A stretch of DNA of 64,000 nucleotides from Argopecten irradians (Eukaryota > Mollusca > Bivalvia > Pectinida > Pectinidae): NCBI RefSeq assembly GCF_041381155.1, contig NC_091143.1:35702679-35766678 (forward strand), in the 5' to 3' direction. Positions 49,309 through 63,300 of the stretch are shown one piece after another (position 1 is the first letter of the stretch; the number at the start of each line of letters is the position of its first letter). Under the pieces are notes generated by a model. The model did not search any database, was not told where the DNA came from, and saw only the letters and a list, made by a program, of their open reading frames with translations. Position numbers and translations under genes: made by a program.

Positions 49309-52300
49309 ATGATAGCCTACATCTGACACGCACTATACATAGAATGGATGGATGAAATGATTAGTTATCTTCATTACCTATACTAAACAAAAACTGTTAA
49401 ACACATAACTAACAATGTGTTAGTAATAATGCTTACATTAATAATATTGACTCGTTTTACCCTTTTCACCTCACGTGCAATAACACGTGACTCGCCGAAT
49501 TCCGCTCTGTTATGTATACTGTAATCTGTCCTTTTGACTTCTCACCTGACCATTAGTACGTATAATATATACTAAATATAGAGTTTCTCGTTAAATAGAG
49601 GCCCCTAATACGCACAGCGTTTATGTCAGTGCTACTATTTCTGATACATTTATTTCGTCAAGTTGATGACTAATATGAATTAGATATATAAGGAAAATCT
49701 GTATTTATCAGTCTTTGACCTTTATTGGTGTCAATATGATGTTGCACAACCCTGGTAGACCTATATAATAACCGAGGGCGTAGTTTGAGACATTATTTTA
49801 TATTCTACCATGGTGCTAGTTTGAGGTCATTATTTTATATACCATGGTGCTAGTTTGAGGTCATATTTTATATTCTACCATGGTGCAGCATATTGACCAT
49901 GTTTTTTTTATCATAATATATGGTAATTGTTTAGAATAAAAGTAGTAAGCTGCATTATTTGCTATGTGAAATAATGAATAAATGCATTTAGAATGACATG
50001 AATACATATTCCAATGTCACGATATTGTGATATCACAATAAAGATATTGCTTCGGTTATATGGTCGCAATAACGGTAATAGCCGTAGCAATATTGAATTG
50101 ATGTTTCTAGAAAAGTAATATGCTTAATATCGACATCCAGTGCATTAGTCAATGAAAATACCGGAAAAGCACCTCATATATAATATCAATTAGTACCGTT
50201 ATTTCCACACAAAAAGGTTAAAAGGAAACTGATTGGTAAATTAGCAAAATTGATTTGCATCACCCAACTCCTTCATATAATCTTTTACAAACATAGTAGA
50301 ATCACATTTTTATTTATCTTTTTTCGGCATCCTTGAGGATATATTACCTGAGATGTCAATTCGGTATCATATATATATATACTGTATACGTTTTAGTATT
50401 TGTTTATTTTAACGCAACTGTCTTTCCGTTTTGTCGCATCAATTGACTCCTTGTTCGATGTTCTTGTAGAGCTCCTCATTTTTCACCAATTGTAATCCTG
50501 CATTTGGTGTAACTAATTGTAATATCCCATTTAAGGTTATTGTAAATTCATTAATGCAATTTGAACTCGAATTGTCGTCTACTTCATAAAACGGTCATTA
50601 AAAAGTTGTAAATTTGTCACCTGAGAACCATTCACTAGTCACTCTAATTTTATTTGCAAATATTTTGAAGAATTCGTCCAACGAGGTCTTAGAAAGTAAT
50701 TTCTCCTAGTCATACTCGGAAGTAATCATAGCACGACGATTATAGCTTATTGTGTTTGAAATGCATAAATGTGTACGATTTAGGAATAGAAATGACATTT
50801 TAATTTACAAATTTAATTATAACTCTAAAGTGTACAGATGGACAACGCATTGCAAAATATATTTCTATTGATTTCACATACCAATTTTGCATTTTCTACA
50901 CGTCCATATGTGAATAATGAAAATTAGAACTATTTATATAGCGAAAACAAATATTTATACTTTAAAATGTAACTCGATAAGCATTGATAGAAAACCCATT
51001 ATTTCTTAACGACTTTCTATACCAATCTTGTCGCTTTGTCCCATTGCGTCTGATTTGTCCTGCAATCGAAATGACAAAAAAAACAAATACATACTCTTTG
51101 TGAAATTTATTATTTGTAGAGAAAAAAAGTCTTCATAGTATAAATAATAGAAAGAACATAGTAATGATGCTAACAAAGGTACAAAGACATAATTAATTAA
51201 TAAACTAATTAGGATATCTGACATTAAATTTTAACCAATATCCACTTTATGCATTGTATTAAAATAATTGTATTTCTATAATTTATTTCACTGCTGATGA
51301 ATCTCATACTTGTTCCCTTTAAAAGCAAAATCTATTTTTGGATCTACTATGTATTCTGTTGAAATTCGTAAAAAAGAATGGTCCTAATCTTTCACTTCGC
51401 ATTTAACCATTAAATCTCTAACTGATGTTTAATTTTAATCTGTTACAATGAAAACCTTCAAGCATTTTGAATATTTAATCATTTTGTGTTCAGCTGAAAA
51501 TTTGATCCTTTTTTAAAGATGATTATTTAAAGAATACATGAAATCGCTCAAAACATTCCTCTTTATAGAACTTTTTATTGTTTAAAGCAAGATTTTATTC
51601 AGAATTTATAGGATATTACGTATAACGATTCATTTAAAAGAACTAAAGTCACGTAATATCGCTGTCATCTGAACAATTAAGATTGAAATTAATGTGCGAG
51701 GTAACGTGGTTCATTTAAGAAATTCTTAGTAAAAGTCCCTGGGATTTAGTAAATTTTTGTGTCATTCCTCAACTCAGTACCTAATGAGGTAGAAAATTTA
51801 TTGTTCTATCGTTCGTATAATTTTAATATATTTTTTTTTTCAATTTTTTTTTCACGATCTTATTTTATCAAAACAAAACGCATTGGTCGTCAGGCATTCG
51901 AAACATTGTATAAACGAATCGAATAAATCTCTTCTGTATAGGCTGCTGTTAGGGATTTGGTCAACAATGTATTTGTCATTTTAAAGCACTTAAGTCAGAC
52001 TTGTTATTTTTGTAAAGCACATGAGAGAAATAAAATGTTATAAGTAATATTTTTCATAGAAAACGTTAATTTATCACATTAAATGAAAAATAATAAACAA
52101 ATTTTGTAATAGTATTAATGCCTCAGCCTTATCAATGGATTATTATCATTGTAAATATAAACATGTGATGAAGCATATGGTGCTTAATAAACAAAATCTT
52201 CCACCGGCATATCTACTCAATAATCTTAACTGAAATGATGAGTAATTTTAGTATCTTTTTATCTTTAGGTTCTTGGTTTGTAAAAAAACACCATTATGCA

Positions 52301-53833
52301 TATACATTGTACAACACAATTACCACGTATCACACTAACAAATACACTACATTTGTTATACTGAGTTAGCAATATATGGAACAGGTAATACTCTTATGTC
52401 ATTACTTTTTGCGCATACTTTTTTCACAGGATATTAATGACTTTTTCCTCAAGAACAATGACGTAACAAATTATTCCATGTTCTTTAAATACAGATAATT
52501 CTGCCTCATCTACCGACGAAATAGCATGCACCGAATGGTTTACAAATTTTAACAAAAAGCTTAAATGATAATGGTTTACAAGTTGTAAATTTTAGATAAC
52601 GTGTTTGCGAAATAACCATTAGATATATTTAGTACCTAAAAACTAGTTATAGTACTAATAATTTATAATTTCTCCTTTGCAATCGAGCTTGCATTAAATG
52701 ATAATTTCCTAAAGTTCTTAATACCTTACTTTTAAAATATCAGTTCATAGTTAATTCGTTATAGAGTTTTCTTGCAAAGGTCTGTAAGATATTTTATATC
52801 TTTCCTTTTCTGAGACTCTAGACCCGATTATAAGGTTTCTGTTTTAAAACTATCAACTATCATAATAGTAACTTCTTTCATTTCACACAAAAATAAACGT
52901 TTAGTTAAACAGGTGTACTGTAAAAAAACAGTACGTATATTACCTTGTTGTAAATGCATTCGTTCACAAAACAATAGCAGATTGATAATCTTATACGTGA
53001 ATATAAATTCTACAAATATTAATTAGGGATACAAGTACTCCATATCTCTGTATCGTTTGTTAAATTAAAGGCACGTTATGTCTAAGTGGAAAGAACTAAG
53101 AGTAACCAGAGAAAACCACCGATCTATATCGATACTCGTTCAACAAAGTAGGTCTCAAAAGCTATCAGTCGAGGGCAAGTGGTTAAGTTCATCTATAATA
53201 CTTTGTAAAGTGTATGTCTTCAGACTTATGGTTGCGTTAATGTTTGTATCACACTGGTACAAAAGAGACTTCTAAAGCAAACATCAATAGCTAATTAAAA
53301 ATAACAAAAGATATCAATTGGTAATTAATACATGGATATTGGGTCACTTTATGTTATAATATCCGCATCCATATAAAATATGAATTTATAATTATATAAA
53401 ATAAAACTATATAATAATATAATATACAATTATATAATGATTTAATATAAAATTATATAATTATATAACATAAAACTATATAATGTTATAATATAAAATT
53501 ATATAATGAAAATATTTTGAATCAATACCTAATAAATATGCTGTTATATAATTTGGACAGCTGGCCTAGGTATATGGCAAATCAATATCCATTTAATATA
53601 AAAACAATATATTTACCAGGTACATTCTTACATAGATACACATGTTAATATAGTGTTTATAACTAAAAAAAATACAATGTAAAAACATTTCTCTAACTCC
53701 GTTGTCAAATTGGTATTAAACATTGCACAAGAGTTTTCAATCACTAAAACTTTGTTTTTGGTCAGAACAAAGCTGCACTGTCATCCATCCTTGAAATGAA
53801 AAAAAATTCTGCAATCAATGAGATCCTGACAAC
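49309..53833. other. Gene-free AT-rich stretch between the MITE cluster and the ASMT-like gene
   Basis: No exon recognised. At 53376-53512 there is a low-complexity run of ATATAATTATATAAAATAAA-type repeats. ATTAAA-type signals on the minus strand (for example near 53593-53598) could serve the ASMT-like gene, but this is a weak call. Confidence 0.5.
49786..49886. repeat. Short tandem repeat, TACCATGGTGCTAGTTTGAG unit
   Basis: Three units of about 40-46 bp, each with GTTTGAG.CATTATTTTATAT followed by TACCATGGTGC. Non-coding. Confidence 0.8.
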
Positions 53834-54022
53834 ATACCGTCTTTGCATATTACAGAGTTGCCTCCCTTGCGGGTATGTATTCATTGTGACGTCATCAGTT
53901 TGTGGGCAAAACTCAAGTCGTTGTCTTAGAAAAGAATGACGTTACGCTCGCAAATACATGACGTCACAATCTATACCTAACCACAAAGACCCATAACTCT
54001 GTAATACATGCAAATGCGGAAT
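53834..54022. mobile_element. TGACGTCA-bearing MITE family, copy 2 (3' flank of the ASMT-like gene)
   Basis: The left end ATACCGTCTTTGCATATTAC continues into AGAGTTGCCTCCCTTGCG; the right end is the imperfect inverse (ATAACTCTGTAATACATGCA, then AATGCGGAAT). It carries two perfect TGACGTCA sites, 53887-53894 and 53959-53966. It ends 55 bases from the ASMT-like stop codon, so it probably lies in the 3' UTR. Confidence 0.8.
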
Positions 54023-54077
54023 TGGTGTTCATTCACAGCTAATAGACGTGTGGTCAATGATATCTGCAGCGTAGTGT

Positions 54078-54301
54078 TCAAAATGGCTTCTTCATGAGCA
54101 TTGCGTCAAAATAGTTCGTTCCTTCCAAAGTCCTTACTTGGAAATTGATGAAACCATATTTGGCAAATATATTCTGATATTCTGTCGCTGTTCTTTCCTG
54201 GCCTTTTGACATGATTGTCATAAGCAGGTCGTTAGTGATTGCCATTTCTGGTCCATCTCTATCTTCATTAAGCACTTTCTCAAGGACAAGCATGCTACCA
54301 C
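54078..54301 (-). CDS. ASMT-like last exon (C-terminal MTase domain, stop)
   Basis: Minus-strand acceptor TTCTTTACAG at 54302. It encodes GGSMLVLEKVLNEDRDGPEM, then LLMTIMSKGQERTATEY, FAKYGFINFQV and the end AMLMKKPF, TGA. The pattern of (S)LVLE, GQERT and GF..FQV is the C-terminal signature of ASMT-type methyltransferases. Confidence 0.95.
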
Positions 54302-57300
54302 CTGTAAAGAAAATTTAACACACAAGATGATTTATTATAAGTGAGTTAATATAACAAAAAGAAATATGATATTTTTTTTTTTAAATTGCTTCTCGTTTGG
54401 ATAGTTTTAAATAATATTTCAAAAAATAACGATTGGGTTATTAATTTAATTATAAAAGTAAGCGGAATAACGTATAATTAGACAAAACTGCATGAATGAA
54501 ATAAATAGATATTAGGACCAGGCATTTCAGAGTAGTAAGCAACCTTTTAGTAACAATATGATATGAAATAAAGTGATGACACACAACAACACAGATCAGA
54601 GTACTAAAAGATCCAACATCATTTTAAGAAATAATTAGATGTAACGAATATCTTACCGGCTGGCAAACTGGCGTAGACTTTTGTGAGTATTTGGTCGAGG
54701 GACTGTGAATTCCACATGTGGACGATGTGACTCAGGATATAAAGATCTCCTGAAGGGATGTCATCTTCTAAGAAATTTCCTGCAATCAAACACATATATA
54801 CAAATATAATAACCGATATCCTGTATTTACATTGTCAACACTGTATATACGTTGATAAGACATTAGTGTTGCAATAGGTTGAGTTACGTAGGCGATAAAA
54901 CCAGTAAGTATTACGTATATGCCATATTTAAATATTCCAAAGGTGCCTAAAACACGGAGTCCTTGACGCTACGTAAACATAGCAGATTTATTTGGCATTA
55001 CTATTCAAATTTCAATTTTAATGGTGTAGTATCCAAAGTAATTAACAGTTAAACTTTAAGTTGTATGCATGCTTATTCCGTCTTTACAGAGAGTTGCCTC
55101 CCTTGCGAGTAGGTATCCATAATGACGTAATGTTTTTGTGAGTACAATTCACGTTTCTCTGAAAAGTATGACGTAAGACTCGCAAAGTCATGACGTCACA
55201 ATCATTACCTACCAAGGCAAGGGCAGATAACTCTGTAATATGCAAATACGGTATTTATGCACGTTAATGATTTTTACTACGTCTAATAAATGTTTTGATT
55301 ATAACTACCTGATTTAAAGGAGACCCTGTCCTTGGTGCTAGCAGGCTGAAGTTTTTCTGCCATCTGTGAGACTTGTGGGAGATCAAATACCGTTATTTCC
55401 ATATTTGGATACTCTCGCGAGAGTTCAAATGAGATTTGGCCTGATCCACCTGAAATTGGATAAAACAGTCGTTTCTAACAACAATTTTGATGACAGCTTA
55501 AAATGTATAGTGTATTGTAAATGTGAAAAATAATATGCAAACTAATATTTATTAAATGTTATTGTATAATGATTGAATACTGTTTGTATGTTAGTGTATA
55601 CCTTACACGTAAAAATATTTCAGTAAAAAATAAAATGAATTAAGTAAAATAAATACATGAAATAAAAAAAACCTCATTGACCTTCTCGTGAAATATAAGA
55701 TGTTTAAATTTAAGATGCAAAATATTTCGTAAACAAACTGTTTATATAAAAATCAAAAAATATATACAGGACAATGACATGTGTTTTTTAATAATAGATA
55801 CAATCTATGACATAATACGCTGTGTATATATTAGTCTATTTAACAACACAAACAATAGTAGACCTGGTATCGTATAAACACGCGTGTTTATCGGGATTTT
55901 GTCACCTGCAATCACCAGACATCTTATGTTCGCTGTCTATGACGTCATAGTCGTCAGGTGATAGCTTATTTTACCTCTAACGCACTGTCATGCATGACCT
56001 TGGCTGATCTCGAATGGGCGGGGATTAGAACCACTAAATCATGCTTTTTATGTGTGTTCACAGTAAATATATCGTAGTAATGTTTTGGAATTATCAGTTT
56101 GTTATTCGGGGTTAAATACTAGGATGTAAATTCCAGATCGTAGTTTTTGATATTTCTTTTGTTGACGAGACAAAACAATCACCAAAGCTATGTCCTTGAC
56201 ATACAAAGCCAAATTATTTACCTACACTCAGTGCCAACGCATGAATCGCTACGTAAAGGCTTCTTTTCATAACACGTGAATAATCAATTATAGAAAAGCT
56301 ATAAACATTCGTAAAGGGATAATACAATTATTATTTAGATATCAAAATAGATATGAGAACACAGTGAAGATCTGATCAACTGAATAGTATATTTTTATAT
56401 TACTCTGTATGTTGTCAATCTTCATAATGGGATATATAACATACACGACATTTTAAAGCTACAAAGTTAAGCTTTTAATAGACATGAAAACCTCGACAGT
56501 TGATAAAAGTACACCCAAAAAAATTTTAATGAGTAAATTTAGGATAACATTTTTTGTTCTAGATTCAGGACTACCTACCTCCAAGGTCTACTGCTTCTCT
56601 GTGCGTGCTGAGGTCAAATGCTCGCGCCAGGGCAGTCGTGCATGGTCCTGAAAATCCATCATACGCGCTCATCATCTTCACATGCATCATGCCCGCCATG
56701 GCGTTATTGTCTATAAGAGGTTTTTTCTTCATGTCGATCGCGGAAGGTATGACACCTTCTGGCATCTTTGCAGGCATCATTTCAGGCATCACAGGCATAC
56801 ATGGCATAGCGTTTGGCATCACGTTGTTCATTTTTGGTAAGTTATTTGGCATTTTGTCAGGCATCTGTGGTTTTGTGTTGTTCTCTATGAGTTGGGGTTT
56901 AGTCAGAGCTTTTGGTTGCACTTTAGCTGATTCCGGTGGTAGTTTACCATTATCAGTTTCGATGTTGTTCTTGTTCATATCGAGATTTGGTTGACCTATA
57001 AATAAATCATAATAATAATAATAATAATACATACAGTTTAAGCATAAATGTTGTGTGAACATCATAACATAAGACCATGTAAACAAATCAAAATGCTTGC
57101 AGAGTGTTGACTGTCAAATTCTTTCGTGATATTGGATATGTAAGTTTTTTTTTACTTTTATTACCTTTTAAAATTATCTCGCTGAAAATATCTTATTATC
57201 AAATCGATATCCATTCCTTTTTCTGTGGCTAAAACTTACCAGCTTGGAGGAAAGTTGGGAATTTATCTAGTAACGGAAGAATGAAGCTACTCTCCATCAT

Positions 57301-60300
57301 GGAAAGTCCTATCAGTGTTGGCTTCCGTGACCGTGTTAGGTATTTGGAGGTCCCTGGTGTGTTCTTATATGTGGATTGACCTGGAATCAAACCATTAGCA
57401 TTATTACCAAAGTTTCTCGTTTATGTATGTACCATTTCTGGACAGTGGTACATCAAATTGCACTCACAATGTTTTGTGTATAGAATGATAAAAATTATTT
57501 CTTTCAATGATGAAAATGTTTTGCCGTAAATCATTTGGTTCAAATAACAGTGGCAATTATCATATTTAGAATGCTAGGTTAGACACTTGCCCGAGTTTCT
57601 CTTTTACAAAAATACCCTTTCTAGATAGCAGTACTCCATATTTACCAAACTAACTGTAATATGCTCGCCGTTTTAACATTAACACGTTGTAGCAATGTAA
57701 TGGGCATAGAATGTGATAAGTGCCTGTTGAGATTTGAAAATATTCAATACTGTAAAGTATTTGTTTCCAATAAAAGTGTCAGTTCTCAATTCTACAATGC
57801 ATAAAATGTGACTCTTGTGCAGCTTAACTTGATTTGGTCTACATATCTATCAACTTTGACTTAAATGGAAGATAAATGACAACATATCATTTCAAATATC
57901 TAAGTAATGAAGTATTTAGCTACAATTGCTACATGTGTTGATGTGTCAGCTTTACAGAGTTGCAACAAATGAAGAATCGTCGAGGTTTATTCACCAGCAG
58001 TGGGTATTTTCAACAGTCGTGGCGTTTTTGGTATATTCAACAGTTGTGATGTTATAGGTGTATTCAACAGTCATGGTGCTTTAGATGTATTCAACAGTCG
58101 TGGTGCTTTAGGTGTATTCAACAGTCGTGATGTTTAGGTGTATTCAACAAACACAATGTCACAATAACCCTTGACATGATTACAAAAAGGTCCAATGTTA
58201 ACACAGAATCATAGCAATGTTCGACCCATTTATTCCCTAACACGTAATGACCTACAAAGTTCTCCAGTAAAAGAATCGCATTGTCTAACTAAAGTCACTG
58301 GGTCAACACCGTTTACACGAGTAAATAACATGATGTTAGTACTATTTACGTATGGTTTAGGGCACAAAAATACCGTGATGGAAATGTGTAAACACATGTG
58401 ATGATGTAATCTTAGCTATGGTATATATATTTGTTTATGGACAAACCGATGGAATTTCTCAAGCATGAATTTCAAATCAATTACATGTGATTATCCAATT
58501 ATGCGTTGTAAATCACATCAATTTTGCATGAAATTAAATTTCGGACATTTTGAGTGGGAAAAATTCGCAAAAATTAACAACCGCGAACTCGTTTCAATTA
58601 CATGTGCAGTAAATCATATAAGACTGTAAGTCATAATTTCAATTGCTGTGGAAAATTACTAAGCATGATAACGCAAAATAAAGCTACCGCGAAAATTAAT
58701 AATCATACAAGATCACTTGAAATAAAGTCATCGCGGAAATTATATAGCTTACAGTACGTTAACCTTCATCTCGGACAAAGCAGCAGTTGGACAGGATATT
58801 GAGACAATTACAATTCATCTGAATCGTTTAATCGTCGTCTAGGTCAGGACTACCCCATTAAGAGACAAAGGCTGGAGACTTCAGCTGCATTTTTTCAGAC
58901 AGTGGTATGTTATTGTCTGGGTCAGAGGTCACTGTCGCCACACAAGTCAGTCAAACGCTCTGCTATCTTTTCACGACAGAAGGAAATGCAAGGGTTAACG
59001 TTGATAACGATGACCTGGGGTCTCTCTAGCTAATTGAATAGCACACGGTTTCTACGATGACCTCATGGTCTATGTGCAAGTCTCGTGGAATATCACATAT
59101 TGTGCACGATGAACTGTTGGTCTCTTTCGAATTCTTCATGTGTTTGACACGTGTCAACTTCTGAAGTGTTTGCCAATAATCTTAGGTAGCGAATAAACAC
59201 GGTCATTATGAATGGAATTTTATTCAGTACAATGTGCCGTTGACGCAGTGTAAACGAATAGCATGGGTTATTGCATAAGCCTACCTTGCAAGTCATGTAC
59301 TTGTATCCAAATTTGTTATTCTTACAAAAATTCTAGATAAGCAATAATAGAATTAAAAAGATAGCAAACTGTCAATCTAAAATTAAACCTCGTTTCTTCA
59401 AGTTGAATAATTTTAACATTAATTCTAATTAAATATTTTTGCTAGTCCCGATTATAATTTTCCATTTATATTCATGTTCATGTTCGCTTAATTCGATTAG
59501 GCTCCGCCGATAGTATGCTAACTTGGCTTCATTGTATTTAGAATAACAGTATTGCGTCATTACTATGAACCTCTTAAAAGACAATGTCAAATCGGATATT
59601 GGAAAGCGCGTTGGAGGGAAGGAATGGAAATAAGAATATGCATTTCCATATTAAAACGTTCATCGGCTATAGAATGTTCCAATATATCATCATATGTCAA
59701 TGGCTTAACGTCAGTAAACACAACCACAGATTACCGTATCCGACCAAATAAAAGTCCGTGTCCCTATAAACACCCCTTCCCCTTTTCATGCCTCAGTATC
59801 AATTGCCCTGACATAAAAAAAGACAAAAACTGTATATGCATGCAATAATTTTGTCTTATTAAGCTCTTTTTCGTTCGTTTTCAATTTTTTAACGCCATGG
59901 GCGCTTATCGGATAGAATACGGTAATATAAATCTTTCATGCCTGGTCAGCAGGAGGTTTGCCGAGTGTTGACCGCCAAAATCTTTCATGAGGTTCGAGAT
60001 CTCCCGTTTGATTATTTTCCACCGATAATAAAATTATGAAATTTCAGTTGATTCGGATATTTTCATAGCTTCGTTATCGCAAGGACTTTACCATGTGTCA
60101 AAATCAATCACGTCCTCGACAATGGTCATGTATTGTTGACATTACGTCATTGTCTAGTGCGCGCATGCGTGATGTCTTTTACCTGCCCCGATAAAAGACA
60201 GAGTTATCTTTTCACTAGCTACTGTGCGATAGCCCTGTTAGTATGGGAGAAAAATGCAGAGACTAATACACTGCACTGACACAGATTCTGGTGAAAGGTC

Positions 60301-63300
60301 GAAGCGGAAACAATTTGGAGATAGACTTTGTTTAGCGTAAATTTTATATGACATTATAAACCCGGTTATGGAGGAGCAAAACAAGCGGGTCAACATTTGT
60401 TGCTATCGACGACACCGTCTGCCTTTCCAGACGTGACACACATAATCATTCACCGTGACGAGCGGTAAATAGTTTGTTTTCGTAGTTAACCATCTGAGTG
60501 TCGTTTTACGAGTAAAGTTGATGTGCGTATTATCGGACTGTGTGTACTTTAGTTAAGGTAATCTAAAAACGATGAACTGTACATGTCAAACATAATGGTG
60601 TCACTACGATGTCTTGTTTAATCTGTCAAGTCGCTAGGATGACATTTTCGCGATTTCGCGATAAACTTATATCATAGCGAACATTTTATTTGTGAAATTA
60701 TGTAGTAATTATCTATAATGAGATAGCAGAATTTACATTTTCGTGTTTTGGTTAAGGAATAAGATGTTTTGACCCACGGAAGATAGAGAGAAGATAAATA
60801 ACGTTGCGTTAATTTACTCATTTTAGAGATTCGGACGACTGGGGTATCTACTGTCGTCATCATTATGTGACTGAGCATGAAGTATGCTTCATTGAGATAG
60901 CACAATAAAGTAGGTGTGAGTTCCTCTATCACAATAAGAAACAAAGCGATATAGACGTCTCCAAAAATACACTTACATTATTTCATATGTATGACGAATG
61001 CAACATAGACTTTGAAATGCACGTACTAGTAGCTGTTATTGAGTAGGCTGATACAGAAATAAAACTAACCCAATTAATCCCCTGTCAGTGTGTCTCATAA
61101 TCATGAATACAAATCCAAAATGTAATTTTATCTTTCATAGAAGTCTGTTACACATTTGTGGTCCGACAAAGCCAGACGTCAGCATCTACTCTGATATGTA
61201 ATCAATTACAAGAAAAACTTGATTTTGTTGTGCATTACGTTTAAATCAAGCTACTTCAGAAATTACTTTAACAAATCTTGTGTGGTTAACAGTGTAATAA
61301 AACAATGAATAAAATTGTTTAGTCATGAATATGGTTTGGGATAGGTAGCTGTCGAATTTGGGTCACGACTGTCTTCATCGGCAGTGATCTATGCCCCACT
61401 TGTCGACATAACCTTTATATAATTGCATATAATGGGATGGGATCACATAGGATCATACACAGACGACGCAGACAACACTCCCCCCCTCCCCCGATATATG
61501 ATCTAGATTGTGGTCGGCATTCGATACACATGACCTAGCCACATCTGTATATTCAAGGTCACGGGCGGCTGGTAAAAATCGTCAGCGCAAGCATCATCCC
61601 CGCCCGACATTGTTTATTGTTGTCAAACCCGTATAAGTGGAAGCCATGCGTACTATTTATATCAAATACCACCCAGCTTCATAGCCGACGGTTTTACAAC
61701 GACAGTGAATTTTAAAATCAATTTCTTTTCATGAGTGGTTTGAAACAGCCTTGTGAAAGTCAACAATAACAACAACACAAAAAGGATGTTATGATTTTTC
61801 ATTTTCATTCATGAAATTACTTCATCATTGACGTCTGTCGCTGTTATTTATGCATTTATTATGTACATTATAATGAGGTAAGATGTCATTGCAAGTCTGC
61901 AAAGCGTAAACCCCACAAAGTGTAGGCGGTGATAGCAGAGGAAATAAAATATGTCAACTAAAGATTCAAATGATATAACTAAAACGCATAAATTACAGCA
62001 CGCGTAAACATGTTTTTCAAAATATAAATATTTCCATTGTTTATTTACTGCAGATAAAATTTATTATCAACATTGCTAGAAATGTCAAGTCATCATGTTT
62101 ATCACTAATACATGGTACAAAAAATGCTGTTATTAAAAGAATATTCTAATTCTACACCCTAAATCATGTTGCTTTAGTATGAAACTTAGCAAAAAGTATT
62201 TTGTTTACATCGCGCAATGTTTGAATTTGAATTACTACGTGCATTTGCAACTGTTATTTTTGTCTTTGTTATACTGGGGAGTATAACAAGCAGAAATACA
62301 GATAATTACTTGCGTCTTGACAAAATAGATCATTTCCCCTTCTGAGTGTGATGTGTATATGTGTTCAATCATTAATAATTATTCAATGATATTATACTGA
62401 AAAAAACTTCATATTATTCGACATAAAATAGCATCGAGATACACAAACAGAAACCACTTTATAAATTCAGAATTGTACTGATATAACAACGATTAAAAGT
62501 AAAAATATTGGTGACATTTTTTTTTAATTTGGAGAAATATTATTTGAGGTGTCACCATTATACTGAATAAACGTTCAGTTTGTTGACAGACTGGTTGAAA
62601 ATATATATTTTTTAATTAGAAAGGTTCATACAATAGATTATAAGGTGTTAAAATGCACCTACTCGATGACAATTGAAACTTTATTTTGCCAGTAAGTAAT
62701 GTATTCTGAAGATGGGCCATAGGCAGTACGTATACACTAACAACTTTGGAACCCACTAGTACCAAAATAAGTACTATACATCAACAGACATTTTCTAAAC
62801 AAAGTGTCGTAATTCAAAATATTCCAATGACACAATTAATGTTTACATCAGACTTGCAGTTAACAATTATATCATTTGTATGTCATGAAAAACATCCAAT
62901 TACAAACATAACCAAAAACACTGAGTATGACAAAAATATTTTCACATCATATATTTGTTTACTATTTAGATTTGATTGTTCACACAACACTTTCTGTCAT
63001 TTTGAAATTAATATTTGTTTATAAAAGCTCTTACCTTTGTTGGTGATATGTTTCTCGAGGAGTTTGAAGCTAACCAATGTATCGAGTAGTTTTACGGTAA
63101 GTTTTGGTTCATAATTATGCTTCTTGGCAAACACATCTGCAGTGCAGGGTTCCCCGTGAGATTCTAGATTATCAAACACACCCGCCTCCAAACATTGTTG
63201 CATAATCTGCAAAGAGATTAATAAATTATATGCACATTAACCTGTTTTCTCAACCTATTGTTTCAAAACTGATATGCACTGGAAAAGCAAAATAGACAAT

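Noticed and set aside
56605..56994. 129-residue plus-strand open frame
   Set aside because: It is the antisense shadow of the Met-Pro-rich exon of the ASMT-like gene, whose minus-strand frame has correct splice sites and family motifs.
60140..60200. GCGCGCATGCG promoter-like motif (NRF-1-like)
   Set aside because: No gene start can be supported nearby, and a single short GC motif is not enough.
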